The notes under the pieces were generated by a model that was given only the letters and a program-made list of their open reading frames with translations, ran no database searches and was not told the DNA's origin. From Planctomycetaceae bacterium (lineage in GTDB: Bacteria > Planctomycetota > Planctomycetia > Planctomycetales > Planctomycetaceae): a stretch of 64,000 nucleotides of DNA. This document shows, piece after piece, positions 26,552 through 35,900 of this stretch. Location of the stretch: the NCBI GenBank assembly GCA_024742875.1, contig JANSXP010000003.1:1-64000 (forward strand), read 5' to 3'. Every line of letters starts with the position of its first letter. The first letter of the stretch is position 1. A program made the position numbers and the translations under genes.

Positions 26552-29500
26552 CTATGATTCCTGGTTGACTGATTCATACTGCGGTGCATCGTCCGACTGC
26601 ACACGGTCCCACGCCCGAGCGAACAGCAGGTGCAGCGGCTCCAGCGGCAGTATGAGACTCAGTGGAGGGGCGGCTCGGCCATAATGATCCCGCGTCATGC
26701 CAAACAAGGGCATCTTCCAGGTTTCGATAGGCGGCAGCGGTGACTTCAACGCCTCCCAGCCGCCGGGTAAGAACACGCTGCGGCCCGCGCGGGACCGTTT
26801 GGCGGCAATCACCAGATCGGCCGACACCAGTTCTTTGGCGATCGCTTTGACCTGCGCGGTTGACCAGCCATTCCACAGCTTCACATTTTGATCGGTGGGA
26901 TCCGGCAAACTGAGAATCTGCAGATAATAGGCGGCGGCGGCCTCGCTCAGCTTCAGCTTCCTGGCCACGGATTTCACCAGAGTGGCGGCGGCCAGCAGCG
27001 GACTGGCTTCGTAACTCCCTTCAGGCACGGGCGTTTTGCCAACCCGCTTTTTCAGCTCGCCAAACGGCTTGCTGCGAACGATCTCCACGGCATTCAGTCC
27101 GGACAGGGAACCTTCGGCCACTTCCGGAGAATCAAAGAATGTGCCGACCTGATTTCTGAGTTTCTCAAGCTGCCGCGCGGTCTTCAGTTTGGCCGGTCGA
27201 AATCGCAGCGTCACTGATGTCCCCTGCACTTCGCCCATGCCAATGCCATCATCAAACAGGGACGTATCACCGTACTGATTCTGCTGCACCTGTGTGGGCT
27301 TGCCAAAAGCGGTTTGCATCTGCTGCAGCACTTTTTTGTCAGAGCCGGTCAGATAGATGTTCACCACCGTAAAGATCAGGTTCCCGTTTCTGAGTGCCTG
27401 CAGAGACGCGTCGATCAGAGAGACCACCTGCTCCCGCGCCGGGTCGCCGACCGGCAGACGATAAAACAGCAGTGCGGCGGCGGACACGGCAGCCTGAAGC
27501 ACATTCTCCGAGAACACTTCGCAGTCTTCCGGCTCAGTTTTGACTTCAAATTCTCCGTAGTCACCGACGTGCAGTGTGTACTTCACGCTGTCGTCAAACA
27601 GCATGTGGTGGTGTGGGTCCACGAGCGCCTGCAGGAAGGGCCCCATTTCCAGCCCCCAGGGACACGACGCGCTGATCTCCTGCTGCAGCTTTTCGGATAT
27701 CTCCAGGCGCCCCGGCTTCAGAGCCTGCCACGTTTCTTCGAATCGCTGCGCTGCCGCCTGGTGGTTGTTCCAGAGATCGTCCGGATTCTGCAGCAATGCG
27801 AGGGTGAACTGCTCGACGAGTTCGTCCTCAAAGGTGTCCGCCTGCTCTCGCGCCGCCTTCAAATCTTTTACCCGCAGCTTGTGGCGATTGCGGACCTCTT
27901 TGCTGACCCACTCCGTGTGCCACACATTACGCCCCGGACAGCCCAGCCACAGGTTCAGTACCTGGGCGGGGGGCAGTTCAGTGGTTTCGCTCAGTTCCTG
28001 CACGAGTTCCGGCGCAGGCAGCATGGCCGACGGGCCCCCCGATCCGTCGGCCGACTGGCTGGCTGCAGCAATCAGCGCGTGCAGTACGCTCGCCTGTTCG
28101 GTGGGCACAGAGTACGTGTAGCCATCCTCATCGTACTCAGCCGCTTTGATGTCATGAAATTTTCCGTCCGGCGCGTACTCCAGTACGTGAAAAATGGTCG
28201 ACCAGGAACGATGAACCAGATACCGATTTTTTCGATGCGTGTAGACGCCCAGCAGAGCCGGGACTTCGCCGTCGTCTTCGTCGTATTCTTCGTCGTCGTC
28301 GGCAGGGATCACGCTCAGCAGCGGACAGGTTGTGCCTGCATCCACACCATACGAACGGAAACGACCGGGCAGTTCAGCAAATGGCAGTTCACTCCACGCC
28401 TGCAGAAACGGCATCCAGCTGACCTTAAAGCGGCCGGATGACAGCCGGGTCCACAAATCGGCGGGGGTGAGGCTCAACAGAGAGCTGAGAATGTCACGCA
28501 GGGACCCGGGAAGTTCGGGATCATCCGTTTTGCCGGCGAAAAAGGCGGCGGCCTCTGCCATGTGAGCAAACAGGGCCCCCTGAGAGTCGGAGACTCCCCA
28601 AACGCTGAACGAGGACAGCACCTCTTCCGCCAGACGTTCGGCCGCTGAACTGACAGGCGAAACGACGGCCTTGCGGGGATCCCGCTGCGACACCAGTTTG
28701 TCGATGGTCAACTGCTGTTCCGCCGCGAACCGCACGACACCCCGCAGGCCCTGCAGCAGGCGCTGTGACTGCAGCTTCGGCAACAGGTCGCGAATCGCCC
28801 CATCCAGCAGCGGATAGCCGCCGTCTTCCTCCGGTCGCCCCTTTTGATCCCAGTTGCTCAGGTCCTGCAGTGCGGCGTCCAGCAAAGCGCGAGCCTGTTT
28901 CTGCGTGACTTTGCGAAGCACCCGCGAAGAAGGCACGTCGCGCGTGCTGACCAGATGCAGAAAATCGGCGCTGAGCGAGGCCGCCTGACCTCGGGCAAAC
29001 TGTTGTCCGGCCGCCCACCGTCCCACTTTGTGTTGTCCCGCCACATCCCAGACTTCACGATCCTCATCGACCGGCAGAAAGGCTTTGCGACCAGGCTGCT
29101 GCAGCAGTCCCCGGAAGTCGGGCCTCCCGTCCCCCCGATACTCCAGACTCCGCCCATCAATACCTTCGTATTGTGCATTGAGTTCTTCCGTCGCGTTTTT
29201 TCGATATCGAGCGCGGAAACCCACTTTGCCATTTCGACTTCCCAGCGGTGACCCATCAACGAGATCGCCATACGAGGCAAAAGAGCAGCTGTCGATCAGG
29301 AGTTTCCATGCGGACGTGATGTATTCATCGAGCCAGCCTGGCACACAAACCCGCCCGCGTTTCCCCGTGGCCGGATCAACTTCGCGAAACTCACGCTCGT
29401 AGTCGGCATTGCTCCAGCCGGACGTCCAGAAGCGTCCGTCCTCTTCCAGAATCTGATCATCGATTTCCAGATCCAGCAGGGACTTCCGACCACAATGGAC

Positions 29501-31552
29501 GGTGCCGCTCCCGACAAACGTACCACCGGCAGGCAAGTCGAAAGACAGACCGCTGCAATTCATGTCACCCGACCACCAGCCCTTTGATTTTGCTGCCGGC
29601 TGAGAGTGCCACCACGCTGTAGTTTCATGATTCTTTTCAGCCCAGACCACCAGATCACCGTCGAGATAGGCGAGCGACTCCAGACTGTGACCTTTGGGAA
29701 GCTTCAGCTCCGATTCCAGCACAATCTCATCGCCACGCAAAACCACTACGGTCTGACGATCGGTGACGATCAGATAGGGGAAATGACCGGAAATCAGCGG
29801 GCGTTGCGGATGGCCGGATTTATCCGTGGTGGTTAGACGTTCAACGACCGCCTCCAGCGCGGGCCAGCCGTATTCATCAATGAGCCCCGCCTGCAGGGTC
29901 CGCGTCAGCGCGGGCACCACATCCATCCCCGACAACTTCCGGTAAGCCTCGGGAAACTCCTGAAAGGTGGTAGCTGTGGTGCACACTTTGAGGCGCCCTA
30001 AAGACTCATCCTGCGAGAGCAGGGTGCCACTCGTCGCTTCGTTCAGCCAGTTGAGCAGACACTGCCGTCGCGCTTCGGTCAGCCCGGCTTTCCCTGCGGC
30101 ATGCCGCTGAAACTGAGCCGACCCGAAACTGCTGGCAACCGCTGCCTGCAGTGCGGCGGTAAAGCGTTCGTCGGCCGCCAGAAAGCTCAGGTCTCTCAGC
30201 CGCCCGGGGCGTGGCTGTCCGGTGTCCGTTTCATCGTCGAAGTCTTCATCGTCATCTCCCGCAAGACCATCGCGGCACCAGTCTTCCAGGTCGATGGAAA
30301 TCGTGTGACCGGCCGGCGGGCCGGCCAGCCTGACCCTGAGCGAGAGGGCCAGATCCACCAGATCGGCATCCACTTCCACTTCGTCGCCCCAGCTTTGTGG
30401 TCGGTACAGATCAAGCCTCGCACGGTCTTTGCGCAATCGGGGGGCCATTCGCTCCAGCAGGTCGTAGGCCATCTGCAAAGATCGCCAGGTCGACCGCAGT
30501 CCGCGAGTGTACCAGGCCGCCGCGCCGCCTTTGGGTGCCGCCGCTGGATCCACGTCTTTGCTCCACGCATTTTCCAGCACGCCCCAGTCATCGAGCAGCT
30601 GACACCACTCGTAAAACTCGGATGCCCGCCACGACGTGGTCTTGGGAATCAGATTCAGCAGCACTCCGGCCACGTGAGGATTTCGCTGTGCCAACGGAGC
30701 CACCACGTCGGTCGCGGCACTCCAGAACTTCAGCGACGCCCGATTGATCGACGGCGCGTCGATCATCTCCTGCAGCACCGATTCCAGTTCGGCCTCCACA
30801 TCCAGATCCGCCTGTTTGATCAATCGGGCCATGTCCTTCAGCATGGCATTCCAGGGGGGCATGCCGCCGAGCACGCGGCGGACGCACAGCTCGCGGAAAA
30901 ACTGCCAGGCATCCGGCGGATCATGTCGCTGCGACAGCTCTTTGCCATACTCCGTCAGCACTTTGATGCTCACACAGCCGGCCAGGGCAAATTCCAGAAA
31001 CGCGTCGCGGCGAACATCCTCATCAATCTCCAGTCCGTGGACTTTCTCTGCTTCCCGCGCTTTGCTGAACGCGCGAGAGCCATACGTGGTGTTGCCCAGC
31101 TGGATGAATTCGCGGCCCACCTGTTCCCAGAACGACGGCAGGAAGTGGGCCACACTTTTTCCCAGCCGTTTGGCGATCACATCAAATCCTTCCTGAGCGT
31201 GCCCCGGTTTGGGTTTGGCCCGATTCACCTCACGACGAAACTCCTTGACCAGTTCCAGCGCATACCGCGCATGATCAGGGTCGTTAATGAGAGCCCACTC
31301 CGGAAATCCGAGCGCGCGGCGCTGGCGTCGGGCAACCGGACCTGCGACGTCGGGCGACACGAAGCCCAGAAACTCCATGGTCAGATCGTCACCAGCCGCC
31401 AGATTGTCGGACGACAGTTTGATGACAGGATGCTCCAGCGCAGCGTGCTGATAGCTGCGGGCACTGACGACGTCGACGACCACATCGCCGCGAAGCTTCC
31501 CTTTTGCCGGTAACAGCGCACCGGCTCGGAGCAGCTGATCAGAAGTCGCCAT
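26552..31552 (-). CDS. Giant operon protein A (1666 aa), paralogue of the downstream gene
   Basis: A 1666-aa soluble protein starting at ATG 31552 (MATSDQLLRAGALLPAKGKL) with GGAG nine bases upstream. It aligns with the next gene from end to end: GFPEWALINDP, AHFLPSFWEQVGR, FLEFALAGCVS near the N-terminus; a central beta-rich region with LPAGGTFVGSG; and LWNGWSTAQVKAIAKEL then RAGRSVFLPGGWEALK at the C-terminus. Extra acidic stretches (about 440-455, DDDEDFDDETD, and near 1110) are absent from the paralogue. The two genes are 31 bases apart and clearly arose by tandem duplication. No active site is recognisable; the C-terminal block resembles a winged helix. Confidence 0.85.
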   Translation of the reverse strand: MATSDQLLRAGALLPAKGKLRGDVVVDVVSARSYQHAALEHPVIKLSSDNLAAGDDLTMEFLGFVSPDVAGPVARRQRRALGFPEWALINDPDHARYALELVKEFRREVNRAKPKPGHAQEGFDVIAKRLGKSVAHFLPSFWEQVGREFIQLGNTTYGSRAFSKAREAEKVHGLEIDEDVRRDAFLEFALAGCVSIKVLTEYGKELSQRHDPPDAWQFFRELCVRRVLGGMPPWNAMLKDMARLIKQADLDVEAELESVLQEMIDAPSINRASLKFWSAATDVVAPLAQRNPHVAGVLLNLIPKTTSWRASEFYEWCQLLDDWGVLENAWSKDVDPAAAPKGGAAAWYTRGLRSTWRSLQMAYDLLERMAPRLRKDRARLDLYRPQSWGDEVEVDADLVDLALSLRVRLAGPPAGHTISIDLEDWCRDGLAGDDDEDFDDETDTGQPRPGRLRDLSFLAADERFTAALQAAVASSFGSAQFQRHAAGKAGLTEARRQCLLNWLNEATSGTLLSQDESLGRLKVCTTATTFQEFPEAYRKLSGMDVVPALTRTLQAGLIDEYGWPALEAVVERLTTTDKSGHPQRPLISGHFPYLIVTDRQTVVVLRGDEIVLESELKLPKGHSLESLAYLDGDLVVWAEKNHETTAWWHSQPAAKSKGWWSGDMNCSGLSFDLPAGGTFVGSGTVHCGRKSLLDLEIDDQILEEDGRFWTSGWSNADYEREFREVDPATGKRGRVCVPGWLDEYITSAWKLLIDSCSFASYGDLVDGSPLGSRNGKVGFRARYRKNATEELNAQYEGIDGRSLEYRGDGRPDFRGLLQQPGRKAFLPVDEDREVWDVAGQHKVGRWAAGQQFARGQAASLSADFLHLVSTRDVPSSRVLRKVTQKQARALLDAALQDLSNWDQKGRPEEDGGYPLLDGAIRDLLPKLQSQRLLQGLRGVVRFAAEQQLTIDKLVSQRDPRKAVVSPVSSAAERLAEEVLSSFSVWGVSDSQGALFAHMAEAAAFFAGKTDDPELPGSLRDILSSLLSLTPADLWTRLSSGRFKVSWMPFLQAWSELPFAELPGRFRSYGVDAGTTCPLLSVIPADDDEEYDEDDGEVPALLGVYTHRKNRYLVHRSWSTIFHVLEYAPDGKFHDIKAAEYDEDGYTYSVPTEQASVLHALIAAASQSADGSGGPSAMLPAPELVQELSETTELPPAQVLNLWLGCPGRNVWHTEWVSKEVRNRHKLRVKDLKAAREQADTFEDELVEQFTLALLQNPDDLWNNHQAAAQRFEETWQALKPGRLEISEKLQQEISASCPWGLEMGPFLQALVDPHHHMLFDDSVKYTLHVGDYGEFEVKTEPEDCEVFSENVLQAAVSAAALLFYRLPVGDPAREQVVSLIDASLQALRNGNLIFTVVNIYLTGSDKKVLQQMQTAFGKPTQVQQNQYGDTSLFDDGIGMGEVQGTSVTLRFRPAKLKTARQLEKLRNQVGTFFDSPEVAEGSLSGLNAVEIVRSKPFGELKKRVGKTPVPEGSYEASPLLAAATLVKSVARKLKLSEAAAAYYLQILSLPDPTDQNVKLWNGWSTAQVKAIAKELVSADLVIAAKRSRAGRSVFLPGGWEALKSPLPPIETWKMPLFGMTRDHYGRAAPPLSLILPLEPLHLLFARAWDRVQSDDAPQYESVNQES

Positions 31553-31607
31553 ATTAATTCTCCTGCTGACAGATTTGTGGGGCGAAAGAAGGACTGCCAG
31601 CGCAGGA

Positions 31608-32519
31608 CTACTCGTCGTCTTGTTTTTCCACCACACGCTTTGCGTAGATGGCCGCCGCCATCCTCACACCTTCAGAAAAGGCGACGGCCCCCACATCTTT
31701 GACGGGCAGCGTCTTGTCTCGTTCGTCAGCAAAGATGAGATCGGCTGTGTACGTCTCCTCTTCCGGGTACTCAGCCCCCACCCAGAATCGCGCCTCCACC
31801 AGCGTGCCGGCTTCCCACACAGGGCAGCAGGCGTAGCCGCCGCTCACCTTGTACCCCAGTCGCCGACACAGTCCCAGGGCATGTGTCAGCATCTCGAACT
31901 TCCCACCGGAGTACTCCTCAATGGATGTGGTCTCCTGTTGTTCGGGGGTTGGTTTCCACGTCTGGCGAAACAACTGATCCAGCTGCTGCTCGAAGCCCAG
32001 TTCCACCGTCAATTCACGAAAGTCATCCAGTTCTTCCAGCAGGATAGGATGCGGAATCGCGACCGTGTCCGTTTTGATCCACTGGGTTTCACCGTCCAGA
32101 TCGATGATGCCCACCCCCTTTTTCTCGTGCACCTCACGCAGGAACCCCGCCTCCTCCTGAACCAGCCTGTCTTTCTTTACGGCACACACAACGGCGTTAA
32201 ACAGCCGATCCTTCCATGCCGGATCCGGCCAGACGGCCGCCAGCACTTTGCGGGGCAACGGCAGCGACCGCAGCATCCACATTTCGGTGGTTTCCAGACA
32301 CTGCCGCTGATGCTCGACCAGCCAGTCTTTCAGAGCGATCAGCTGCTGCGAAGGCTCAGAATCCTTCAGCCATTTGGGGACCGAAGCCAGTTGTTTGCCT
32401 TTGGGATTGCGACACACCAGCTTGCCGTCGGCGAGGGCCACAGCGTAGTCCCTGTCTGCGTCAATCCACTTCAGACCATCGTCGACCGGTGCCTGTTCGG
32501 CTGCCGCTTTTTTTGCCAT
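31608..32519 (-). CDS. Stand-alone DUF4132 domain protein (YehI/MolR C-terminal-like)
   Basis: A 303-aa protein; ATG 32519 with an AAGGCG site. The middle and C-terminus show DUF4132 blocks: DPAWKDRLFNAVVCAV, GFLREVHEKKGVGIIDLDG, VAIPHPILLEELDDFREL, FEMLTHALGLCRRLGYKV, and a final block with ARFWVGAEYPEEETYTADL and SEGVRMAAAIYAKRVV. In E. coli this domain is part of the much larger YehI and MolR proteins, often with a WGR domain; here it stands alone as the first gene of the operon. No enzymatic role is established for the family. Fifty-five bases separate it from giant protein A. Confidence 0.85.
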   Translation of the reverse strand: MAKKAAAEQAPVDDGLKWIDADRDYAVALADGKLVCRNPKGKQLASVPKWLKDSEPSQQLIALKDWLVEHQRQCLETTEMWMLRSLPLPRKVLAAVWPDPAWKDRLFNAVVCAVKKDRLVQEEAGFLREVHEKKGVGIIDLDGETQWIKTDTVAIPHPILLEELDDFRELTVELGFEQQLDQLFRQTWKPTPEQQETTSIEEYSGGKFEMLTHALGLCRRLGYKVSGGYACCPVWEAGTLVEARFWVGAEYPEEETYTADLIFADERDKTLPVKDVGAVAFSEGVRMAAAIYAKRVVEKQDDE

Positions 32520-32889
32520 GGTGTTCGCCTTCGCTGTCTGTGATCCGGCCGCGCTGGGACTGTTCCAGGGGGGGCCGCGCGGAGCCCCCCGACCTCTCCT
32601 GATTCTGTCGCTGAAGCCCGCCGCGTGCAAGCCAGCAAAGGGCGGCGCGCGTGGCGGGGCCGCCTGGTATCACAGACACCTGTGTGTTGCTGCATCCTGA
32701 CCAGCAAACACGGCATTTCGTGCGGCGATGCGATGTGTTTGCTGCAGTCGTGGCAAGCCATGATTGACAGAGACTGCCATTGTTTCCCCATAATACAAAT
32801 GACGTGTGTGCCCCCACAGGCAACGAATCCTCTGAGGTGCCTCACGATCAAAGACACGGTATACGCGATCACCCGGGCGAAGGCAGGTT
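32520..32889. other. Divergent intergenic region with a G/C hairpin
   Basis: 370 bases between the DUF4132 operon (leftward) and a membrane-protein gene (rightward), so it must hold promoters for both. A G-run at 32568-32574 pairs with a C-run at 32585-32590, forming a strong hairpin in the leader of the leftward operon, about 50 bases from its start codon. No T-run follows. I could not assign promoter boxes with confidence. Confidence 0.5.
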
Positions 32890-34395
32890 ATGAAGTATCG
32901 AGTGAAAGAAGGTCAGAAGACAACGCCCGAGGTGTCTGCGCAAAAGGTGCTGAGCCTGTTCAAGAAGGGCTTCATCTCTGAGTCCGCACTGGTGCTCGAC
33001 CCCAAAGGCAAGTCCATCACAGTGGGCGAATTCGTCCGCCGTATGGACGAACAGATTGCCTCAACGCTTCACGTCACCGAATCGGCCGAGCTGCCGGCCA
33101 TCCCGGGAACAGCGACTGAGGATGAGGAAGACCTGGTGGAACTGCAGATCGCCGATCCACAGCCAAGGGCCTCAGCCGACACGCCGCAGGATGCGGCCCC
33201 GCAGGATGCGGCCCCGCCAGGCGGGGCCCTGCAGTCTCCTCTTCCACCACCCGTCCCCGTGGTCGACGTATTCGCCCAGGCGCAGCAAAACGTTTATCAG
33301 CCGGCCCCACCGCCCGGCACGGCCGCGGCACCGCCCGCCGCGGCACCCCGCCAGGCAAGCAGTCCCGCCGCCCAGCCGCCTGCGACGTTTCCGCCCCCTC
33401 TTGCGGGAAGCAATCCGCAAACTGCCGCACCAGACGCCGCGGCTTTGAATACACGTCCGCCGCGATCCCGGCTTCGCAAGATGCCGCCCGTCGCCCAGCG
33501 CTGCGCATTTCCTGGCTCGATGCTGGGGGCATTGACGCGTTTTATCGAGCACAAATCCCGCCGCGGTCCCATTGGACCACGCATCGCCATGAACGGCTTT
33601 GCTGAAGGATTGCTGTACTGCATCTCGTTTGCCTGCATTGCCGTGGTCACACTGCACCAGACGTTTGGCGGTCGACAGGACAGTAGCGTGGAGTCGTTCC
33701 TGAGTGTGATGCTGACATTGTCTGTGCTGGCAGCGCTGCTGGTGGCCCTGCATTTTGTCAACACGCGACTGATCCAGACACAGCCCCGATTCTTTCAGCT
33801 GGAATACCGCGTACTCGATCGCATTTTCATGCAGGCCTTCCTGATTGTGCAGACGTTTCTGATCGTCGGTATCGCTCTGGGAATTGCGTTGTATCTGTAT
33901 CAGACTCTGACCTCCGGACGAGGGCTGGGGCAACCGAGCGCGGGCATCAGCGGCAACATCACGAAGCTCATTTACGCAGTGGCGATTGTGGGCGTCTTTT
34001 ACCGGGGCAGCTCTTTAGAAAGTCTTGGGCTGCGTCAGGATGACAGTGCCACACCCACCGAGACGTTTCTGGCGTGCCTGATGGCGGGCCTGCGGATGCC
34101 GATGACCATGTCCGGCTGGCTGCATTTACTGGGTGTGATCTGCCTGACGCTGAATGCCGTGTATGCTCTTTACCTGGCGTTCGCCAAAACCGGCTGGTCG
34201 TCCTGGGCGTTCAGCCTGATGCCTTTGGCAATCCTGGGGCTGGTCTGGCCATTGCTAACCACCGTACTGGCGATGGTGGGTGGCACCGTCGTGGAAATTC
34301 TTCGCGCCATTTTGTCCATCGAACGCAGCGTCATCGCCACCTACGGAGAACCTGCTCTGCCCGTCGCTGAGCCGGACAATCCATTCGATGGCTAG
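32890..34395 (+). CDS. Multi-pass membrane protein with GYF-like N-terminal domain
   Basis: A 501-aa protein. Residues about 1-60 (MKYRVKEGQKTTPEVSAQKV, continuing to SALVLDPKGKSITVGEFV) resemble the GYF_2-type domain planctomycetes often place before membrane regions. A Pro/Ala-rich linker (about 95-200) follows. Five or six membrane helices come after it: about 236-258, 276-298, 316-345, 358-375, 412-440 and 443-475. The linker includes a short repeat (PQDAAPQDAAPPG). The ATG has an AAGGCAGG purine site. It converges on the DUF6653 gene with a four-base overlap of coding ends. No transport or enzymatic motif was seen. Confidence 0.8.
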   Translation: MKYRVKEGQKTTPEVSAQKVLSLFKKGFISESALVLDPKGKSITVGEFVRRMDEQIASTLHVTESAELPAIPGTATEDEEDLVELQIADPQPRASADTPQDAAPQDAAPPGGALQSPLPPPVPVVDVFAQAQQNVYQPAPPPGTAAAPPAAAPRQASSPAAQPPATFPPPLAGSNPQTAAPDAAALNTRPPRSRLRKMPPVAQRCAFPGSMLGALTRFIEHKSRRGPIGPRIAMNGFAEGLLYCISFACIAVVTLHQTFGGRQDSSVESFLSVMLTLSVLAALLVALHFVNTRLIQTQPRFFQLEYRVLDRIFMQAFLIVQTFLIVGIALGIALYLYQTLTSGRGLGQPSAGISGNITKLIYAVAIVGVFYRGSSLESLGLRQDDSATPTETFLACLMAGLRMPMTMSGWLHLLGVICLTLNAVYALYLAFAKTGWSSWAFSLMPLAILGLVWPLLTTVLAMVGGTVVEILRAILSIERSVIATYGEPALPVAEPDNPFDG

Positions 34396-34991
34396 TCAGC
34401 CCCGTCCGCCTCAGACGGCCCATCTGACGAACCCTCCAGGGTTGGGCCGTACTCCCAGCTTTGGAATTCGGCACACTCGTGCTTCATGTCTTCGTACAGC
34501 CAGACCATGCGATCCAGAAACCATGTCTTGCTGATTATTGTTACCAGTGTGCCTCCCGCAGCCCAGGACAGCGAATACGCCATGGTGCCCCACACAGCCG
34601 CAAAGAAACCGAGTCCTGCCAGGCACTTTGTCACGTTCAGCACGGCACTGCGATGAATGTCGGGCAAAGGGCGGCGGTTTCTCTGCAGATAGATGCGTTC
34701 GCCAAAGACAGCCTTTGACGCCCAGTGGCGGGTCGAACGCGGGCGCGGAAACAGGCGAGGATTGAGCCAGATCCACAGCACGGCGATGCCGATCGGGATG
34801 ACGGCCGCACCGCCCAGTACACGACGACTCCAGATGGCGGCCAGCAGCAAAGGCAGCGCTGAGTAGCGGGTGTAAACACTCCACGGGTTGCAGTGTCGCA
34901 GCCACACATCATCGTTGAGTCCAAACGCATCGGCCATCCGCTGCTCGAGAGTGGGACGCTGATCGGGTGGTGTGGGACGTGGCAATAGCAT
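34392..34991 (-). CDS. DUF6653 family membrane protein
   Basis: A 199-aa protein; ATG 34991 (MLLPRPTPPDQRPTLEQRM). The block RMADAFGLNDDVWLRHCNPW, then SVYTRYSALPLLLAAIWSR, is characteristic of DUF6653 as I remember it. Three or four hydrophobic segments: LPLLLAAIWS, VLGGAAVIPIGIAVLWIWLN, LAGLGFFAAVWGTMAYSLSW and TLVTIISKTWF. No catalytic motif. The 42 codons upstream of 34991 lack a ribosome site and look non-coding. The gene ends opposite the convergent membrane-protein gene. Function unknown. Confidence 0.8.
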   Translation of the reverse strand: MLLPRPTPPDQRPTLEQRMADAFGLNDDVWLRHCNPWSVYTRYSALPLLLAAIWSRRVLGGAAVIPIGIAVLWIWLNPRLFPRPRSTRHWASKAVFGERIYLQRNRRPLPDIHRSAVLNVTKCLAGLGFFAAVWGTMAYSLSWAAGGTLVTIISKTWFLDRMVWLYEDMKHECAEFQSWEYGPTLEGSSDGPSEADGAD

Positions 34992-35180
34992 GGCAGCATC
35001 GAGAAAGACAGATGAAGGGCGACAAGCGCATTGTCGCACGATGCGGCGGATCGACCAGGGGCCAAATGAGCAATCGGACCGGGCGGGGCACCGGAAAACG
35101 TGTAAGACGCAGGGCATCCGGGGCGTCGTTCCACTCCAGCCCTGTCAACACCGCAGCAGTCGGATACCATGCCACCAGTA

Positions 35181-35198
35181 AGACAGACCGGTCTGCCT
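35181..35198. promoter_or_regulatory. Palindromic operator upstream of the TetR gene
   Basis: AGACAGACCGGTCTGCCT is a near-perfect palindrome (core CAGACCGGTCTG) lying 10 bases before the tetR-family start codon. A closely matching site lies upstream of the hydrolase gene at 35843-35860. TetR-family proteins usually bind such sites to repress their own and a neighbouring promoter. Binding is inferred from the match and position. Confidence 0.8.
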
Positions 35199-35208
35199 GG
35201 AGATCTTC

Positions 35209-35790
35209 ATGAAAAAACGCACCGCCCGTTCCCCGGCTCGCCCGTCAGCCCGTCAGCGGATCCTCGACACCGCCGACCGCCTGTTTTACGCCGAAGGGCT
35301 GCGTGCGGTGGGCATCGACCGCATTATCGCCGAAGCCGAAGTGGCCAAGATGACGCTGTACAACCACTTCAAATCCAAAGACGAACTGATCACCGCCGTG
35401 CTGCAGCAGCGGGAAGCGGACGTCGTGGCGCTGTTCGAAAAAAACATCGACAGGCACGAACGCCTGGGCAAAGACCGACTGGAAGCCTTCTTTCTGGCGC
35501 TGCGTGACTGGTTTCGCAGTCGTGGGTACCGGGGCTGCTCCTTCATCAACGCCACCGTGGAACTGGCCGACCAGACCCATCCCGGATCGATGTTTGCACA
35601 GGCTCACAAACGACGTTTTTTTGACATGGTCAGTCAGATCGTGGTCGAATCACGCGGTGAGCAGGCCGAACGACTCGTCCCGGCAATCTGCCTGATCGTG
35701 GAAGGCGCCATCATTCGCTCGGTGATGGGGGACCGGGCCAAAGCGGCAGACACCGCGTGGGAAGCTGTTTCCAGACTGCTGCCAAAATAA
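35209..35790 (+). CDS. TetR-family transcriptional regulator
   Basis: A 193-aa protein. The N-terminal TetR DNA-binding domain is complete: [20 protein letters not shown] then [19 protein letters not shown] (helix-turn-helix, about residues 15-55) and KSKDEL. The C-terminal half (about 70-190) is the helical ligand-binding and dimer domain, with [14 protein letters not shown] resembling regulators of the family with a TetR_C_6/C_33-type ligand domain. An operator-like palindrome lies 10 bases upstream, and a second copy precedes the hydrolase gene 110 bases downstream. The protein probably represses both until an unknown ligand binds. Confidence 0.92.
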   Translation: MKKRTARSPARPSARQRILDTADRLFYAEGLRAVGIDRIIAEAEVAKMTLYNHFKSKDELITAVLQQREADVVALFEKNIDRHERLGKDRLEAFFLALRDWFRSRGYRGCSFINATVELADQTHPGSMFAQAHKRRFFDMVSQIVVESRGEQAERLVPAICLIVEGAIIRSVMGDRAKAADTAWEAVSRLLPK

Positions 35791-35842
35791 ATTTTCCGTT
35801 TGCTGTAAGGACACTGGCGTCTGGTCGGTCACACCAACAACT

Positions 35843-35860
35843 AGACAGACCTGTCTGTTT
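35843..35860. promoter_or_regulatory. Second copy of the TetR operator, upstream of the hydrolase
   Basis: AGACAGACCTGTCTGTTT matches the tetR operator at 13 or more positions, sharing AGACAGACC-GTCTG, and is itself nearly palindromic. It lies about 40 bases before the hydrolase start, between the regulator and the hydrolase. The regulator probably controls the hydrolase promoter from here. Confidence 0.78.
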
Positions 35861-35900
35861 ACAACAAATTGAACTCCCACGTCACACGAAGGAAATTGCC

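Noticed and set aside
30101-31513. Plus-strand 470-aa frame opposite the N-terminus of giant protein A
   Set aside because: Long antisense frames are common in GC-rich DNA. The opposite strand aligns with the paralogue throughout.
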